Translations under genes and position numbers: made by a program
Notes under the pieces: generated by a model
What the model saw: only the letters and a program-made list of their open reading frames with translations
Database searches by the model: none
Told to the model about the DNA's origin: nothing
Source: Bacilli bacterium
GTDB lineage: Bacteria; Bacillota_I; Bacilli_A; RFN20; CAG-826
Reading direction: 5' to 3'
DNA length: 64,000 nucleotides
Assembly (NCBI GenBank): GCA_022653695.1
Contig: JALCSW010000002.1
Span: forward strand, 62,001 to 126,000
In this document: in pieces, positions 26,860 through 36,702 of the stretch
Numbering within the stretch: position 1 is the first letter of the stretch
Layout of the letters: each line of letters starts with the position of its first letter

Positions 26860-29616
26860 ATGCGACGCAAAATCGGTTATATTCTCTTGGCGGGCAGTCT
26901 GCTCTTTGCCTCCGCCGCGACCATCGGCCCGACGATCGTTTCCCTTGACGCGGACGTCACCATGTCGTCCGGGCGCGACCTGGTCTTCAAAATCAGCCAG
27001 TCGGGCACGACTTACAACGGCGTCGACGAAGCCAATTACATCGATAACGACGGCTACGCGGCCGTGGATTCCGTGGCCGACGAGTTCGAGAACCGCTTGA
27101 GCGAATGGGGCGCCTCCGGCACCGTCACGAAAGAAGGATACGACACCATCCGCGTCTCCCTCCGCGCCCAGGGCAACGACTCCATCGAATACCAATACCT
27201 TGAGAAATACCTGCCGTTCAGCGGCGGCGACATTTCCGTCGACGCCTCCAAGACGACCGGAAAGGATTACGGCGTGCTGCCCGGCTGGAGCGACCTTTTC
27301 GACGGGCAGACCGCCCGCGTCGAATACATCAATCAGGCCAAAGGCAGCCTTCCGGTGGTCGTCATCCCCATCAACGAGAACTCAAGCGCCTATGGCAAAG
27401 ACGGCGATTTCGCCTCCCTCCTTTCCTATTGCAAGGATAACAGCACCGAGGCCGACAGCGAGAAATCCCAAGCGGCCGATTACTGCGTCGTGACCTTCTG
27501 GGCCAACAAGCAAAGCGGCGACAGTTATGACGCCGCAATCGCCACGGGCGAGGACGCCGACAGCAACATCGCGAGCCGCCTTTTCTTCGCCGAACGCCAG
27601 GATTACGCCTGGTACGACGGCGATACGACCACGACCGACGACGACTACAAGGAAGTTCAGCTAATCCCCAGTTCGGCCGCCATCCAGAGCGGCACTTACG
27701 ACGCCTCCAAGGCCGATTCGGCCGCCAAAGCCGCCAAACTCTACAAATGCATGCTCAACGCTTCCAGTTACGGCGACATCGGAAGCGGATACGACGTTAC
27801 CTTCGCCTTCGAATCGCCGGTCAGCGCGACGGTGGAGGGGCTCGTCGGCTACACCGATTGGTCCTTGACCCCCGCTTGGGGCGCGGTCCTCATCTCGAGC
27901 CTCATCGCCTTCCTCATCGGATGCCTCATGCTCATTCTTTTCTATGGTTTGGGCTCCCTTTCGATCATCAGCAACGTCGCCGTCGCGCTCGTCGGCACCT
28001 TGCTGCTCTTTGGCTACTTCAACGCCCAATTCGGGGTCGGGGCCCTCATCGGCCTCGTGCTCGTCGCCCTTGAGGCGGCTTTCGGCGGCAGCTATTACTT
28101 CGCCAAGGTGAAGGAACAGCTCTACCTTGGCCGCTCGAGCAAGAAGGCCCATGCCGAGGCGACCAAGAAAGCCATGTGGCCGACGGTCGACGCCGGATTG
28201 GTCGGCATCATCCTCGGTTTATGCGTGTATTCGCTCGTTCCCGACGTGGTCGGCAAACTTGGCCTCGTTTTGGTGTTCGGTTCCTTCTTCGCCGCTTTGG
28301 CCAACCTTCTTCTATTGCGGCTGGAGGGATGGCTCTTAGCCAACGACGCGACTGTGGAAAGCCATATCGGCAAAACCTATAACGTCGACATGGGGAAGAT
28401 CCCCAACGCCATGAAAGACGAAAAACCCTCTTATTTCGGCCCGTTCGCCGAAAAGGATTTCAAAAAACCGTCCAAATGGATGGGGGCCGTCGTGGGGGCT
28501 TTGATGATCGCCTCGATCGTTGGCCTCAGCTTCTTCAGCGTCACCGGCCCAAGCGCCTACAACGTCAAAGCGGCCAGCAGCGACAGCACCATCGTCTACG
28601 TCGAATACCGCCTCCCGAGCGACATCAGCGATCCCTCGGTCAGCAAACTCCAGTCGATCGACGACCTCGAGACGAATGTCCTCTATAAGATTTCCTTGGA
28701 TGGGAAAGCCCTCGCTTCCAGCGATTATGGCGAGGTCACGATGAACGACGCCCCGCTCGATGGGACGGCCAAGAATTACACCATCCACTACTCTGACGAC
28801 GAGACCAATTACACGGTCGTCTATTTCACCGTCGAAATGGCCGTTCACTACGATCCGGCGGCCGTCTACGATTTCTCTTTTGAGGGAAAGGGGTATACGA
28901 GCCTCTTCGGTTCCGACGGCGTCATGAGCGCGGCCGTCGCGGCTTATGCCGGCGACGACTACGCGACCACGAGCGTCAAAAACGTGGCTGGGGCCTTAGG
29001 GACGCCGAGCCTCGCCACCCTTTGGATGGGATTGGGGATCGGGCTCCTCGCGGATCTCGTTTACATGATGCTCCGTTACCGTCCTTCGCGCGGGCTCTCC
29101 GCCGGCGTCGCCTCCTACGGCTCCGCCCTCTTCGTTTGCGGGTTCTTCGCCCTGACGCGCATTCCGGTGACCCCCCTTGTGAGCGCCGCGGCGGTGGCCG
29201 CTGGGTTCCTCGCCCTCGTCTATTCGATTTACCTCCTCGCCAAGGAACAGGAAATCTATAAGGAAAGCCGCGAGCGCGACAAAGACAATCTGGCCTTCCA
29301 TTCCGCCTGCCTTTCCAAAGCCACGAGGCAAGGGTCCGGCGACCTCGTCGTCATGTTGCTTCTCAGCGCTTTCGTGAGCGTCTTCTTCTACGGGTTCGCC
29401 CCCGAGGCGTGGAGTCCGATCTTCCTCGGCATCCTCGTGGGCCTCGTCGTCATCGGCGCCACGCTCCTCACTTTGCTCGAGCCGGTTTCGACCCTCTTCG
29501 CCAAGTTCTTCGGCCGCTTCCATTTCCATTTCCGCTTCTTCAAGAAGAAAGAGCAGCAGCCGCGCAAGAAATCGGCTGAGCCGGAAGAAGCCATCTTCAT
29601 CGGGATCAACGATTGA
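26860..29616 (+). CDS. secDF: Fused protein-export membrane protein SecDF, divergent
   Basis: A 918-residue membrane protein with the layout of a SecD-SecF fusion. An N-terminal span (about 6-26) is followed by a large extracellular domain and a cluster of spans from about 340 to 500. A further span at about 540, a second smaller extracellular domain and a final span cluster (about 720-900) follow. SecDF uses the proton gradient to help SecYEG complete secretion. The D1 motif is weak (SSGRDLVFKIS in place of GLDLxGG), as in the variant SecDF of Mollicutes relatives. The context (ruvB before, recJ and relA after) supports the call. ATG 26860 follows GGAGGA by six bases. Confidence 0.82.
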   Translation: MRRKIGYILLAGSLLFASAATIGPTIVSLDADVTMSSGRDLVFKISQSGTTYNGVDEANYIDNDGYAAVDSVADEFENRLSEWGASGTVTKEGYDTIRVSLRAQGNDSIEYQYLEKYLPFSGGDISVDASKTTGKDYGVLPGWSDLFDGQTARVEYINQAKGSLPVVVIPINENSSAYGKDGDFASLLSYCKDNSTEADSEKSQAADYCVVTFWANKQSGDSYDAAIATGEDADSNIASRLFFAERQDYAWYDGDTTTTDDDYKEVQLIPSSAAIQSGTYDASKADSAAKAAKLYKCMLNASSYGDIGSGYDVTFAFESPVSATVEGLVGYTDWSLTPAWGAVLISSLIAFLIGCLMLILFYGLGSLSIISNVAVALVGTLLLFGYFNAQFGVGALIGLVLVALEAAFGGSYYFAKVKEQLYLGRSSKKAHAEATKKAMWPTVDAGLVGIILGLCVYSLVPDVVGKLGLVLVFGSFFAALANLLLLRLEGWLLANDATVESHIGKTYNVDMGKIPNAMKDEKPSYFGPFAEKDFKKPSKWMGAVVGALMIASIVGLSFFSVTGPSAYNVKAASSDSTIVYVEYRLPSDISDPSVSKLQSIDDLETNVLYKISLDGKALASSDYGEVTMNDAPLDGTAKNYTIHYSDDETNYTVVYFTVEMAVHYDPAAVYDFSFEGKGYTSLFGSDGVMSAAVAAYAGDDYATTSVKNVAGALGTPSLATLWMGLGIGLLADLVYMMLRYRPSRGLSAGVASYGSALFVCGFFALTRIPVTPLVSAAAVAAGFLALVYSIYLLAKEQEIYKESRERDKDNLAFHSACLSKATRQGSGDLVVMLLLSAFVSVFFYGFAPEAWSPIFLGILVGLVVIGATLLTLLEPVSTLFAKFFGRFHFHFRFFKKKEQQPRKKSAEPEEAIFIGIND

Positions 29617-31166
29617 TGGAGGTCTCTTCCTTTTTAGGGAAACTCCTTTCCTATTACGGGCTTTCATCCGAGGATTACGAACGCCTCGCCGTGCCGCCTT
29701 CCGTTTCAGGTTTGCCCGATATCTCGGGCGACCCGAACGTAAAGGAAGCCATCGCGAGGCTTTCTTTGGCGCGGGAAAGAAAAGAGAGGGTCCTCATCTA
29801 CGGCGATTATGACACCGACGGCGTCATGAGCGCGGCGATCCTTTGCCGGGCTTTCCGGGAATTCGGGCTCGACGCCTCGGCCTATCTTCCCTCGCGCTAT
29901 ATCGACGGATACGGGCTTACGGCCCAGAACGTCGAACGGATCGCCGCGGCCGGATATGGCCTCATCTTCACCTGCGACAACGGCGTCACGGCGCACGAGG
30001 CGCTTCTCCGCTCCCGCGATTTGGGCCTCGACGTCATCGTCCTCGACCATCACGATTTCGACGGGACCGCCCCCGAATGCCTCGCGCTTGTCCACGCGGA
30101 CAGGCTCGGCCTCCGCGAGACGATATCGGCCGGTCTCCTCAGCTATTCGTTCGCGAGGGCCCTTTTGGGAAAGAGCGACGGCTATCTCTTGACTTTGGGG
30201 GCTCTTAGCACCCTCAGCGACGTTATGCCTCTTCAGGGCGTCAACCGCGACGCCGTCCGTCTCGGCCTCGCCCTCCTTAACGAAAACCGCTATCCTTCGC
30301 TCACCCTGCTAAGCGACCGGCAGTTTTACGACGAGCGCACGCTCCAAATGGAGATCATCCCGAAAATAAACGCGGTGGGCCGCCTTTGCGAAGGGACCGA
30401 AATCAACCGGCTTCTTGGCTACTTCGCCTTCCCGGAGAAAACCGACCTCGTCAGAATCTCCGCTTGGCTCAACGAGGTCAACGGCCGGCGGAAGGAACTC
30501 ACCCGAGCGGCCGAGAAGGGCCTTTCCCTCGATCCTAGCGAAGCCGCGATCGTGGTCGTGACGAAAACCCCCGAGGGCCTCAACGGCCTTTTGGCCTCGC
30601 GGTTGCTTAACGAATACGGCAAGCCGGTCTGCGTCCTTTCCCCGAGCAAGCGCGACCCCTCCCTTTTGGTGGGGAGCTTGCGAAGCGAGGAGGGGTTCAA
30701 CGTCCTCAAGGCGCTCGAGGGGAGCAAGGCCCCTTTGCTGAGCAAAGGCGGGCACGCCTTCGCCGGCGGCCTTTCCCTCAAAGCCACGGACCTGCCGCAG
30801 TTCAAAAAAGACCTCCTCTATAGCGCCCTCAAGCACCAAATCGAGCGAAAACGGCCGAAACTCATCCCACTTTCGGTGGGGGAGTGCACGATGGAGAACT
30901 ACCGCCTCATCGCTTCCCTCGGCCCCTTCGGGAACGGGCATGAGGCCCCGCGCTTCCTCCTTGAGAAGCTCGACCTATCCACCTTTGGCTACATCCATGA
31001 GGGGGCTTACCTCTCGACCAAAATCGCCCCGGGGGTCCGTCTTTTCTCCTTTCGGATCCATAACGGCAGTTTCCCCTCCCCGGAGCCCGTCGCCCTCGCC
31101 GTCACCTTTTCCCTCAACGAGTGGAAGGGCCGGCGATCCCTCGACCTCCTCGCCGAAATCGTTTAG
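29616..31166 (+). CDS. recJ: Single-stranded-DNA exonuclease RecJ
   Basis: A 516-residue DHH-family nuclease that degrades single-stranded DNA 5' to 3' in recombination and mismatch repair. Motifs include YGDYDTDGVMSAAIL (about 62-76), FTCDNGVTAHE, VLDHHDFDG (Asp144-His145-His146) and the DHHA1 region with SKGGHAFAGGLSLK. It is shorter than many RecJ proteins (565-770), with a reduced C-terminal region. The ATG overlaps the secDF stop by one base. The usual neighbour apt, between recJ and relA, is missing. Confidence 0.9.
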   Translation: MEVSSFLGKLLSYYGLSSEDYERLAVPPSVSGLPDISGDPNVKEAIARLSLARERKERVLIYGDYDTDGVMSAAILCRAFREFGLDASAYLPSRYIDGYGLTAQNVERIAAAGYGLIFTCDNGVTAHEALLRSRDLGLDVIVLDHHDFDGTAPECLALVHADRLGLRETISAGLLSYSFARALLGKSDGYLLTLGALSTLSDVMPLQGVNRDAVRLGLALLNENRYPSLTLLSDRQFYDERTLQMEIIPKINAVGRLCEGTEINRLLGYFAFPEKTDLVRISAWLNEVNGRRKELTRAAEKGLSLDPSEAAIVVVTKTPEGLNGLLASRLLNEYGKPVCVLSPSKRDPSLLVGSLRSEEGFNVLKALEGSKAPLLSKGGHAFAGGLSLKATDLPQFKKDLLYSALKHQIERKRPKLIPLSVGECTMENYRLIASLGPFGNGHEAPRFLLEKLDLSTFGYIHEGAYLSTKIAPGVRLFSFRIHNGSFPSPEPVALAVTFSLNEWKGRRSLDLLAEIV

Positions 31167-31191
31167 TTTTTCGCTGCAGGTCGCGCCCATG

Positions 31192-31217
31192 TTTCCCGAA
31201 TGGGAAAACGTTTTTTT
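31192..31217 (+). terminator. Intrinsic terminator after recJ
   Basis: TTTCCC and GGGAAA form a 6-bp stem around GAAT (31192-31207), followed by ACG and seven T residues. Confidence 0.78.
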
Positions 31218-31273
31218 GGGCCTCATGCGAACTGGGGCGCCTTAAACTCGCGCAAAGGGCGCTTTTTCTTTCT

Positions 31274-31295
31274 TCGTAGTATATAATTACTACGA
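31274..31295 (+). promoter_or_regulatory. relA promoter: -10 box centred in a perfect palindrome
   Basis: TATAAT (31282-31287) is flanked by arms TCGTAGTA and TACTACGA, which are exact reverse complements (8 bp each). The -10 ends nine bases before the relA ATG, so the message would have almost no leader. The palindrome could be an operator, or could make the -10 readable on both strands. No good -35 is seen. Confidence 0.65.
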
Positions 31296-31296
31296 C

Positions 31297-33561
31297 ATGA
31301 GCCCCACTGAGCAAAAAACGACAAATTCCACCCCGCCTTACGTCAATCCCGCGACCGGGAAGACCGTCCTGCCCAATGGCGGCTATCCGATGCATTCCTA
31401 CCAAGACGTGCGGGATCTTTACCGCACGTACATTAGCGACCCGGCCGAGCGGAAAATGATCGACGAGTCCTATCGTCTCGCCGAAAAGAAGCACGCCGGG
31501 GTTTTCCGCAAGTCGGGCGAGCCCTACATTCAGCACCCGATCGAGGTCGCCTATATCCTGTGCGGGCTCCATAGCGGGCCCGACACCATCGCCGCGGGCT
31601 TCCTCCACGACGTGGTGGAGGACACTGACGAGACCATCGAGGACATCGAGCGGCTCTTCGGGCACGACGTGGCCGCCATTGTCGATGCCCTCACCAAGAT
31701 CCAGCGCATGAAACTGAGCCATCGGACCGAGAAGGATTTCGAGGCCGAGGACCACCGGAAGATCTTCCTCGGCATGGCCAAGGACGTGCGCGTCATTCTG
31801 GTGAAACTCGCCGACCGGCTTCACAACATGCGCACCCTCGACGCCCTCAAACCCGTCCGTCAGCACGCCCTCGCGAGCGAGACGCTCGACGTTTTCACCC
31901 CGATCGCCCACCGCCTTGGCATCTACACCATCCAAAGCGAACTCGAGGACCTGTCGCTGAAATACCTTGAGCCCGATAAGTACGACGAGATCCTGAACCT
32001 TCTCAACGAACGGGAGAAGAACCGCAAGGAATCCCTCGAGGCCCTAAAGAAACGCATCGCCGACATCCTCTTCGAACACCATATCAAATTTCGGATGGAA
32101 AGCCGCGTCAAATCGATTTACAGCATCTATCGCAAGATGTTCCAAAAGGGCTATTCTTTCGACGAAATCTACGATGTTTTGGCGGTTCGCATCATCACCG
32201 AGACCGAGATGAACTGCTACGAGATCCTCGGCATCATCCATTCGACCTACAAACCCATCCCGGGCCGCTTCAAGGACTACATCGCGATGCCGAAGCCCAA
32301 TATGTACCAGTCGCTCCACACGACCATCGTCTCGGGCGACGGCAACATCTACGAGGTTCAGATCCGCACCGAGGAGATGGACCAGATCGCCGAGAGCGGC
32401 GTCGCCGCCCACTGGCGTTACAAGGAAGGCCAGAAATACAACGCCAAGGAGGAGCAGCGGGACATCGAGGAAAAGCTCCATTGGTTCCGCGATTTCGTTT
32501 CCCTTTCGGGCGAGCAGAGCGAAGACGCCAAGGACTACATGGCGGCCCTCAGCAACGACATCTTCAACGCCAACGTCTACGTCTTCACCCCCTTAGGCAA
32601 GGTCATCGACCTGCCTCAGGGCTCGACGCCCCTCGACTTCGCCTACAAGATCCACACCAAAGTCGGCGATTCGGCGGTCGGAGCCACGGTCAACGGGATC
32701 AACGTCCCCCTGAACACGACCCTGAAGACCGGCGACGTCTGCGAGATCCGCACCTCCAAGAATTCGGCGGGACCGAACGAGGGTTGGCTCGATATCTGCA
32801 AGACCGCGAGCGCCAAGGCCCACATCAAGAAGGCCCTTAACGCCAAAGCGGCGGAATTCATGGCCGAAGAGGACGTCCGCAAAGGCAAGGAAAGTTGCCT
32901 GGAGAGCTTCCGCAACCAAGGAATCGACGAGGGGGAGATGGAGAGACTCCTCGACAGCGACAAAGTCCGCGGCGAATACCACGTGAAGAACCTCGACGAC
33001 CTCTATGCGGCCGTGGCTAGCAAAAACCCGACTCCTCTCGCCCTCATCCAGTTCCTAAAAATACGCCGCAAGGACCTCGCCCCGAAGATCGAGCGCCATA
33101 GCTCCGCCCAAGACGACCACAATCCGATCGTCGTGGAAGGGGCGGGCAACGTCGCCGTCGCCTTGGCCAAATGCTGCACCCCGATCCCGGGCGACGAGAT
33201 CGTCGGCTACATCACCCGCGGGAAGGGCATCACCGTCCATCGCGTGAATTGCCCGAACGTCATCGACGAGAAACAGCGTCTCATCCCCGTCAAATGGAAG
33301 GAAGACCTCGGCATCTCGACTTACCCCGTGGACCTATCGATCTACGCCAACGACAGACCGGGCCTCGTGGCCGACATCCTGGCTCTGCTCTCGAGCAAGG
33401 GGGTCGCGATCAACGACCTGCGGGCCCACCTCATCCAAGCCACGATGAACACGGTGGTGAACCTCACCATCTTCGTCCCGGACCGCAAGACCCTCGAGGA
33501 CGACGACCAAGCGCTCCTCGGGGTCAAAGGGGTCTACGAAATCAAACGCGTCAATCATTGA
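31297..33561 (+). CDS. relA: Bifunctional (p)ppGpp synthetase/hydrolase, RelA/SpoT family
   Basis: A 754-residue long RSH enzyme that makes and degrades the alarmone (p)ppGpp. Domains in order: an N-terminal extension of about 40 residues; the HD hydrolase with HDVVEDT (His104-Asp105); the synthetase with RFKDYIAMPKPN (from Arg324) and YQSLHT; the TGS domain (VYVFTPLGKVIDLPQGSTPLDFAY); a Zn/CC region (CCTPIPGDEIVGYITRGKGI); and a C-terminal ACT domain. Both catalytic halves look intact. It heads a unit with hisS (18-base gap) and probably aspS, as in Bacillus. No ribosome-binding site precedes the ATG, which follows the -10 box almost directly. Confidence 0.96.
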   Translation: MSPTEQKTTNSTPPYVNPATGKTVLPNGGYPMHSYQDVRDLYRTYISDPAERKMIDESYRLAEKKHAGVFRKSGEPYIQHPIEVAYILCGLHSGPDTIAAGFLHDVVEDTDETIEDIERLFGHDVAAIVDALTKIQRMKLSHRTEKDFEAEDHRKIFLGMAKDVRVILVKLADRLHNMRTLDALKPVRQHALASETLDVFTPIAHRLGIYTIQSELEDLSLKYLEPDKYDEILNLLNEREKNRKESLEALKKRIADILFEHHIKFRMESRVKSIYSIYRKMFQKGYSFDEIYDVLAVRIITETEMNCYEILGIIHSTYKPIPGRFKDYIAMPKPNMYQSLHTTIVSGDGNIYEVQIRTEEMDQIAESGVAAHWRYKEGQKYNAKEEQRDIEEKLHWFRDFVSLSGEQSEDAKDYMAALSNDIFNANVYVFTPLGKVIDLPQGSTPLDFAYKIHTKVGDSAVGATVNGINVPLNTTLKTGDVCEIRTSKNSAGPNEGWLDICKTASAKAHIKKALNAKAAEFMAEEDVRKGKESCLESFRNQGIDEGEMERLLDSDKVRGEYHVKNLDDLYAAVASKNPTPLALIQFLKIRRKDLAPKIERHSSAQDDHNPIVVEGAGNVAVALAKCCTPIPGDEIVGYITRGKGITVHRVNCPNVIDEKQRLIPVKWKEDLGISTYPVDLSIYANDRPGLVADILALLSSKGVAINDLRAHLIQATMNTVVNLTIFVPDRKTLEDDDQALLGVKGVYEIKRVNH

Positions 33562-33579
33562 TTGAAAGGATATCGAATC

Positions 33580-34869
33580 ATGGAAATCGCACCAGTCAAA
33601 GGAACCCACGACATCGTGGGGCAAGAGGCCGCGGAGGCCCGTTACATCGAGATGGTCCTCTCCTCGGTGGCCGAGCTTTACGGCTATAAGGAAATAATCC
33701 CGCCGACGCTTGAGTACACCGACGTCTTCGCCCGGGGCACCGGCTCTTCGAGCGACGTCGTCCGCAAAGAAATGTACACCTTCCTCGACAAGAACGGCCG
33801 TTCGGTGACGCTTCGCCCCGAATTCACGGCCGGGGTGGCCCGCGCCGTCGTGAGCGGAAAGCTCTACGCCACGAGCGAGGCCCCCATCAAGCTTTATTAC
33901 CATGGGCCGGCCTTCCGCTACGAACGGCCGCAGTTGGGCCGCTACCGCCAATTCAACCAATTCGGCGTCGAGTGCCTGGGCTCCGACTCGGCCGAGGTCG
34001 ACGCCGAGACGATCCTCTTGGCCATGCAGGCCTTCCAGATGCTGGGGTTCAAGGACCTTCATTTGAAGGTCAACACCATCGGCGACGCGAAGACGCGGGA
34101 GCGTTATCGCGCGGCCCTTAAGGACTATTTCGGGGCCCATATCGACGAAATGTGCGCCGATTGCCACGAAAGGCTGCGCCTTAACCCGATGCGGATCCTC
34201 GATTGCAAGGTCGAATCAGATCGGAAAATCGCCGCGGACGCCCCGAAAATCGAAGGGTACCTCTCCGCGGAAAGCGAGGAACGCTACTACCGGAGCCTCT
34301 CGTTGCTCAACGACTTCGGGATCGGGTACGAGAAGGACGAGACCCTCGTCCGCGGGCTTGACTACTATAGCGAGATCGTCTTCGAAATCCACGCCAAAGG
34401 CCCTAGCGGCGCCGATTACGGCGCCCTCTGCGGAGGCGGGCATTACGATGGGCTCATCGAGCAATTCGGCGGCCCGAACATGGCCGGGGTCGGCTTCGCG
34501 GTCGGCCTTGAGCGCATCCAATCCCTCATGAAGGAGGAAAAGCTGCTCGAGGAAGTGCCTTCGGGGATCGACCTCTACGTGATGCCGGTCGGCGCGGGCG
34601 CGCTGGAAGAGGCCTTCCGCCTCACCGAGGCGGTCCGGTTGCTCGGCTATAGCGCCGAGACGCCCTTCGCCGCCATCAAAATGGGATCCTTGTTCAAGAA
34701 AGCCGAGAAACGGGGCGCTAAATTCGCCCTCATTTTGGGCGAGGACGAAATCTCGAAGGGCGTGGCTCAGCTCAAGAATCTAGGGACGAAAGAGCAAAAA
34801 GAGATTAAATTGGACGATCTGGAAGCGACGCTCGACGAGGCTTTCGGCGAAGAAGGCCACGCGGAGTAG
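33580..34869 (+). CDS. hisS: Histidyl-tRNA synthetase
   Basis: A 429-residue class II synthetase that charges tRNA-His. It begins with APVKGTHDIVGQEA and shows motif 2 (YHGPAFRYERPQLGRYRQFNQ), the HisRS-specific block LVRGLDYYSEIVFEI, motif 3 (GVGFAVGLERIQSL) and a C-terminal anticodon-binding domain. ATG 33580 has AAAGGA nine bases upstream; an in-frame TTG at 33562 would add six residues and is less likely. It follows relA and precedes aspS as in Bacillus, without the dtd gene found there. Confidence 0.97.
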   Translation: MEIAPVKGTHDIVGQEAAEARYIEMVLSSVAELYGYKEIIPPTLEYTDVFARGTGSSSDVVRKEMYTFLDKNGRSVTLRPEFTAGVARAVVSGKLYATSEAPIKLYYHGPAFRYERPQLGRYRQFNQFGVECLGSDSAEVDAETILLAMQAFQMLGFKDLHLKVNTIGDAKTRERYRAALKDYFGAHIDEMCADCHERLRLNPMRILDCKVESDRKIAADAPKIEGYLSAESEERYYRSLSLLNDFGIGYEKDETLVRGLDYYSEIVFEIHAKGPSGADYGALCGGGHYDGLIEQFGGPNMAGVGFAVGLERIQSLMKEEKLLEEVPSGIDLYVMPVGAGALEEAFRLTEAVRLLGYSAETPFAAIKMGSLFKKAEKRGAKFALILGEDEISKGVAQLKNLGTKEQKEIKLDDLEATLDEAFGEEGHAE

Positions 34870-34899
34870 CGAGGAAAAAAGGAAAGCGAAAACCAAAAT

Positions 34900-36630
<1,731 letters not shown>

Positions 36631-36636
36631 CGCTGT

Positions 36637-36654
36637 CTACTATAATTATAGTAG
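36637..36654 (+). promoter_or_regulatory. tkt promoter: -10 box in a perfect 18-bp palindrome
   Basis: CTACTATAA followed by TTATAGTAG is a perfect palindrome. It contains TATAAT on the plus strand (36641-36646) and TATAAT on the minus strand (complement of 36645-36650), so the element could start transcription both ways. The leader to the tkt ATG is about 50 bases and carries TAGGAGG. Confidence 0.65.
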
Positions 36655-36702
36655 GTTCGACCAAAACGCTACCAATTGTCTACTAGGAGGACATATTGAA
36701 CC

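Noticed and set aside
36640-36700. tRNA-like GGTTCGA stretch between aspS and tkt
   Set aside because: No acceptor, D or anticodon stems can be folded around it; it is part of the tkt leader.
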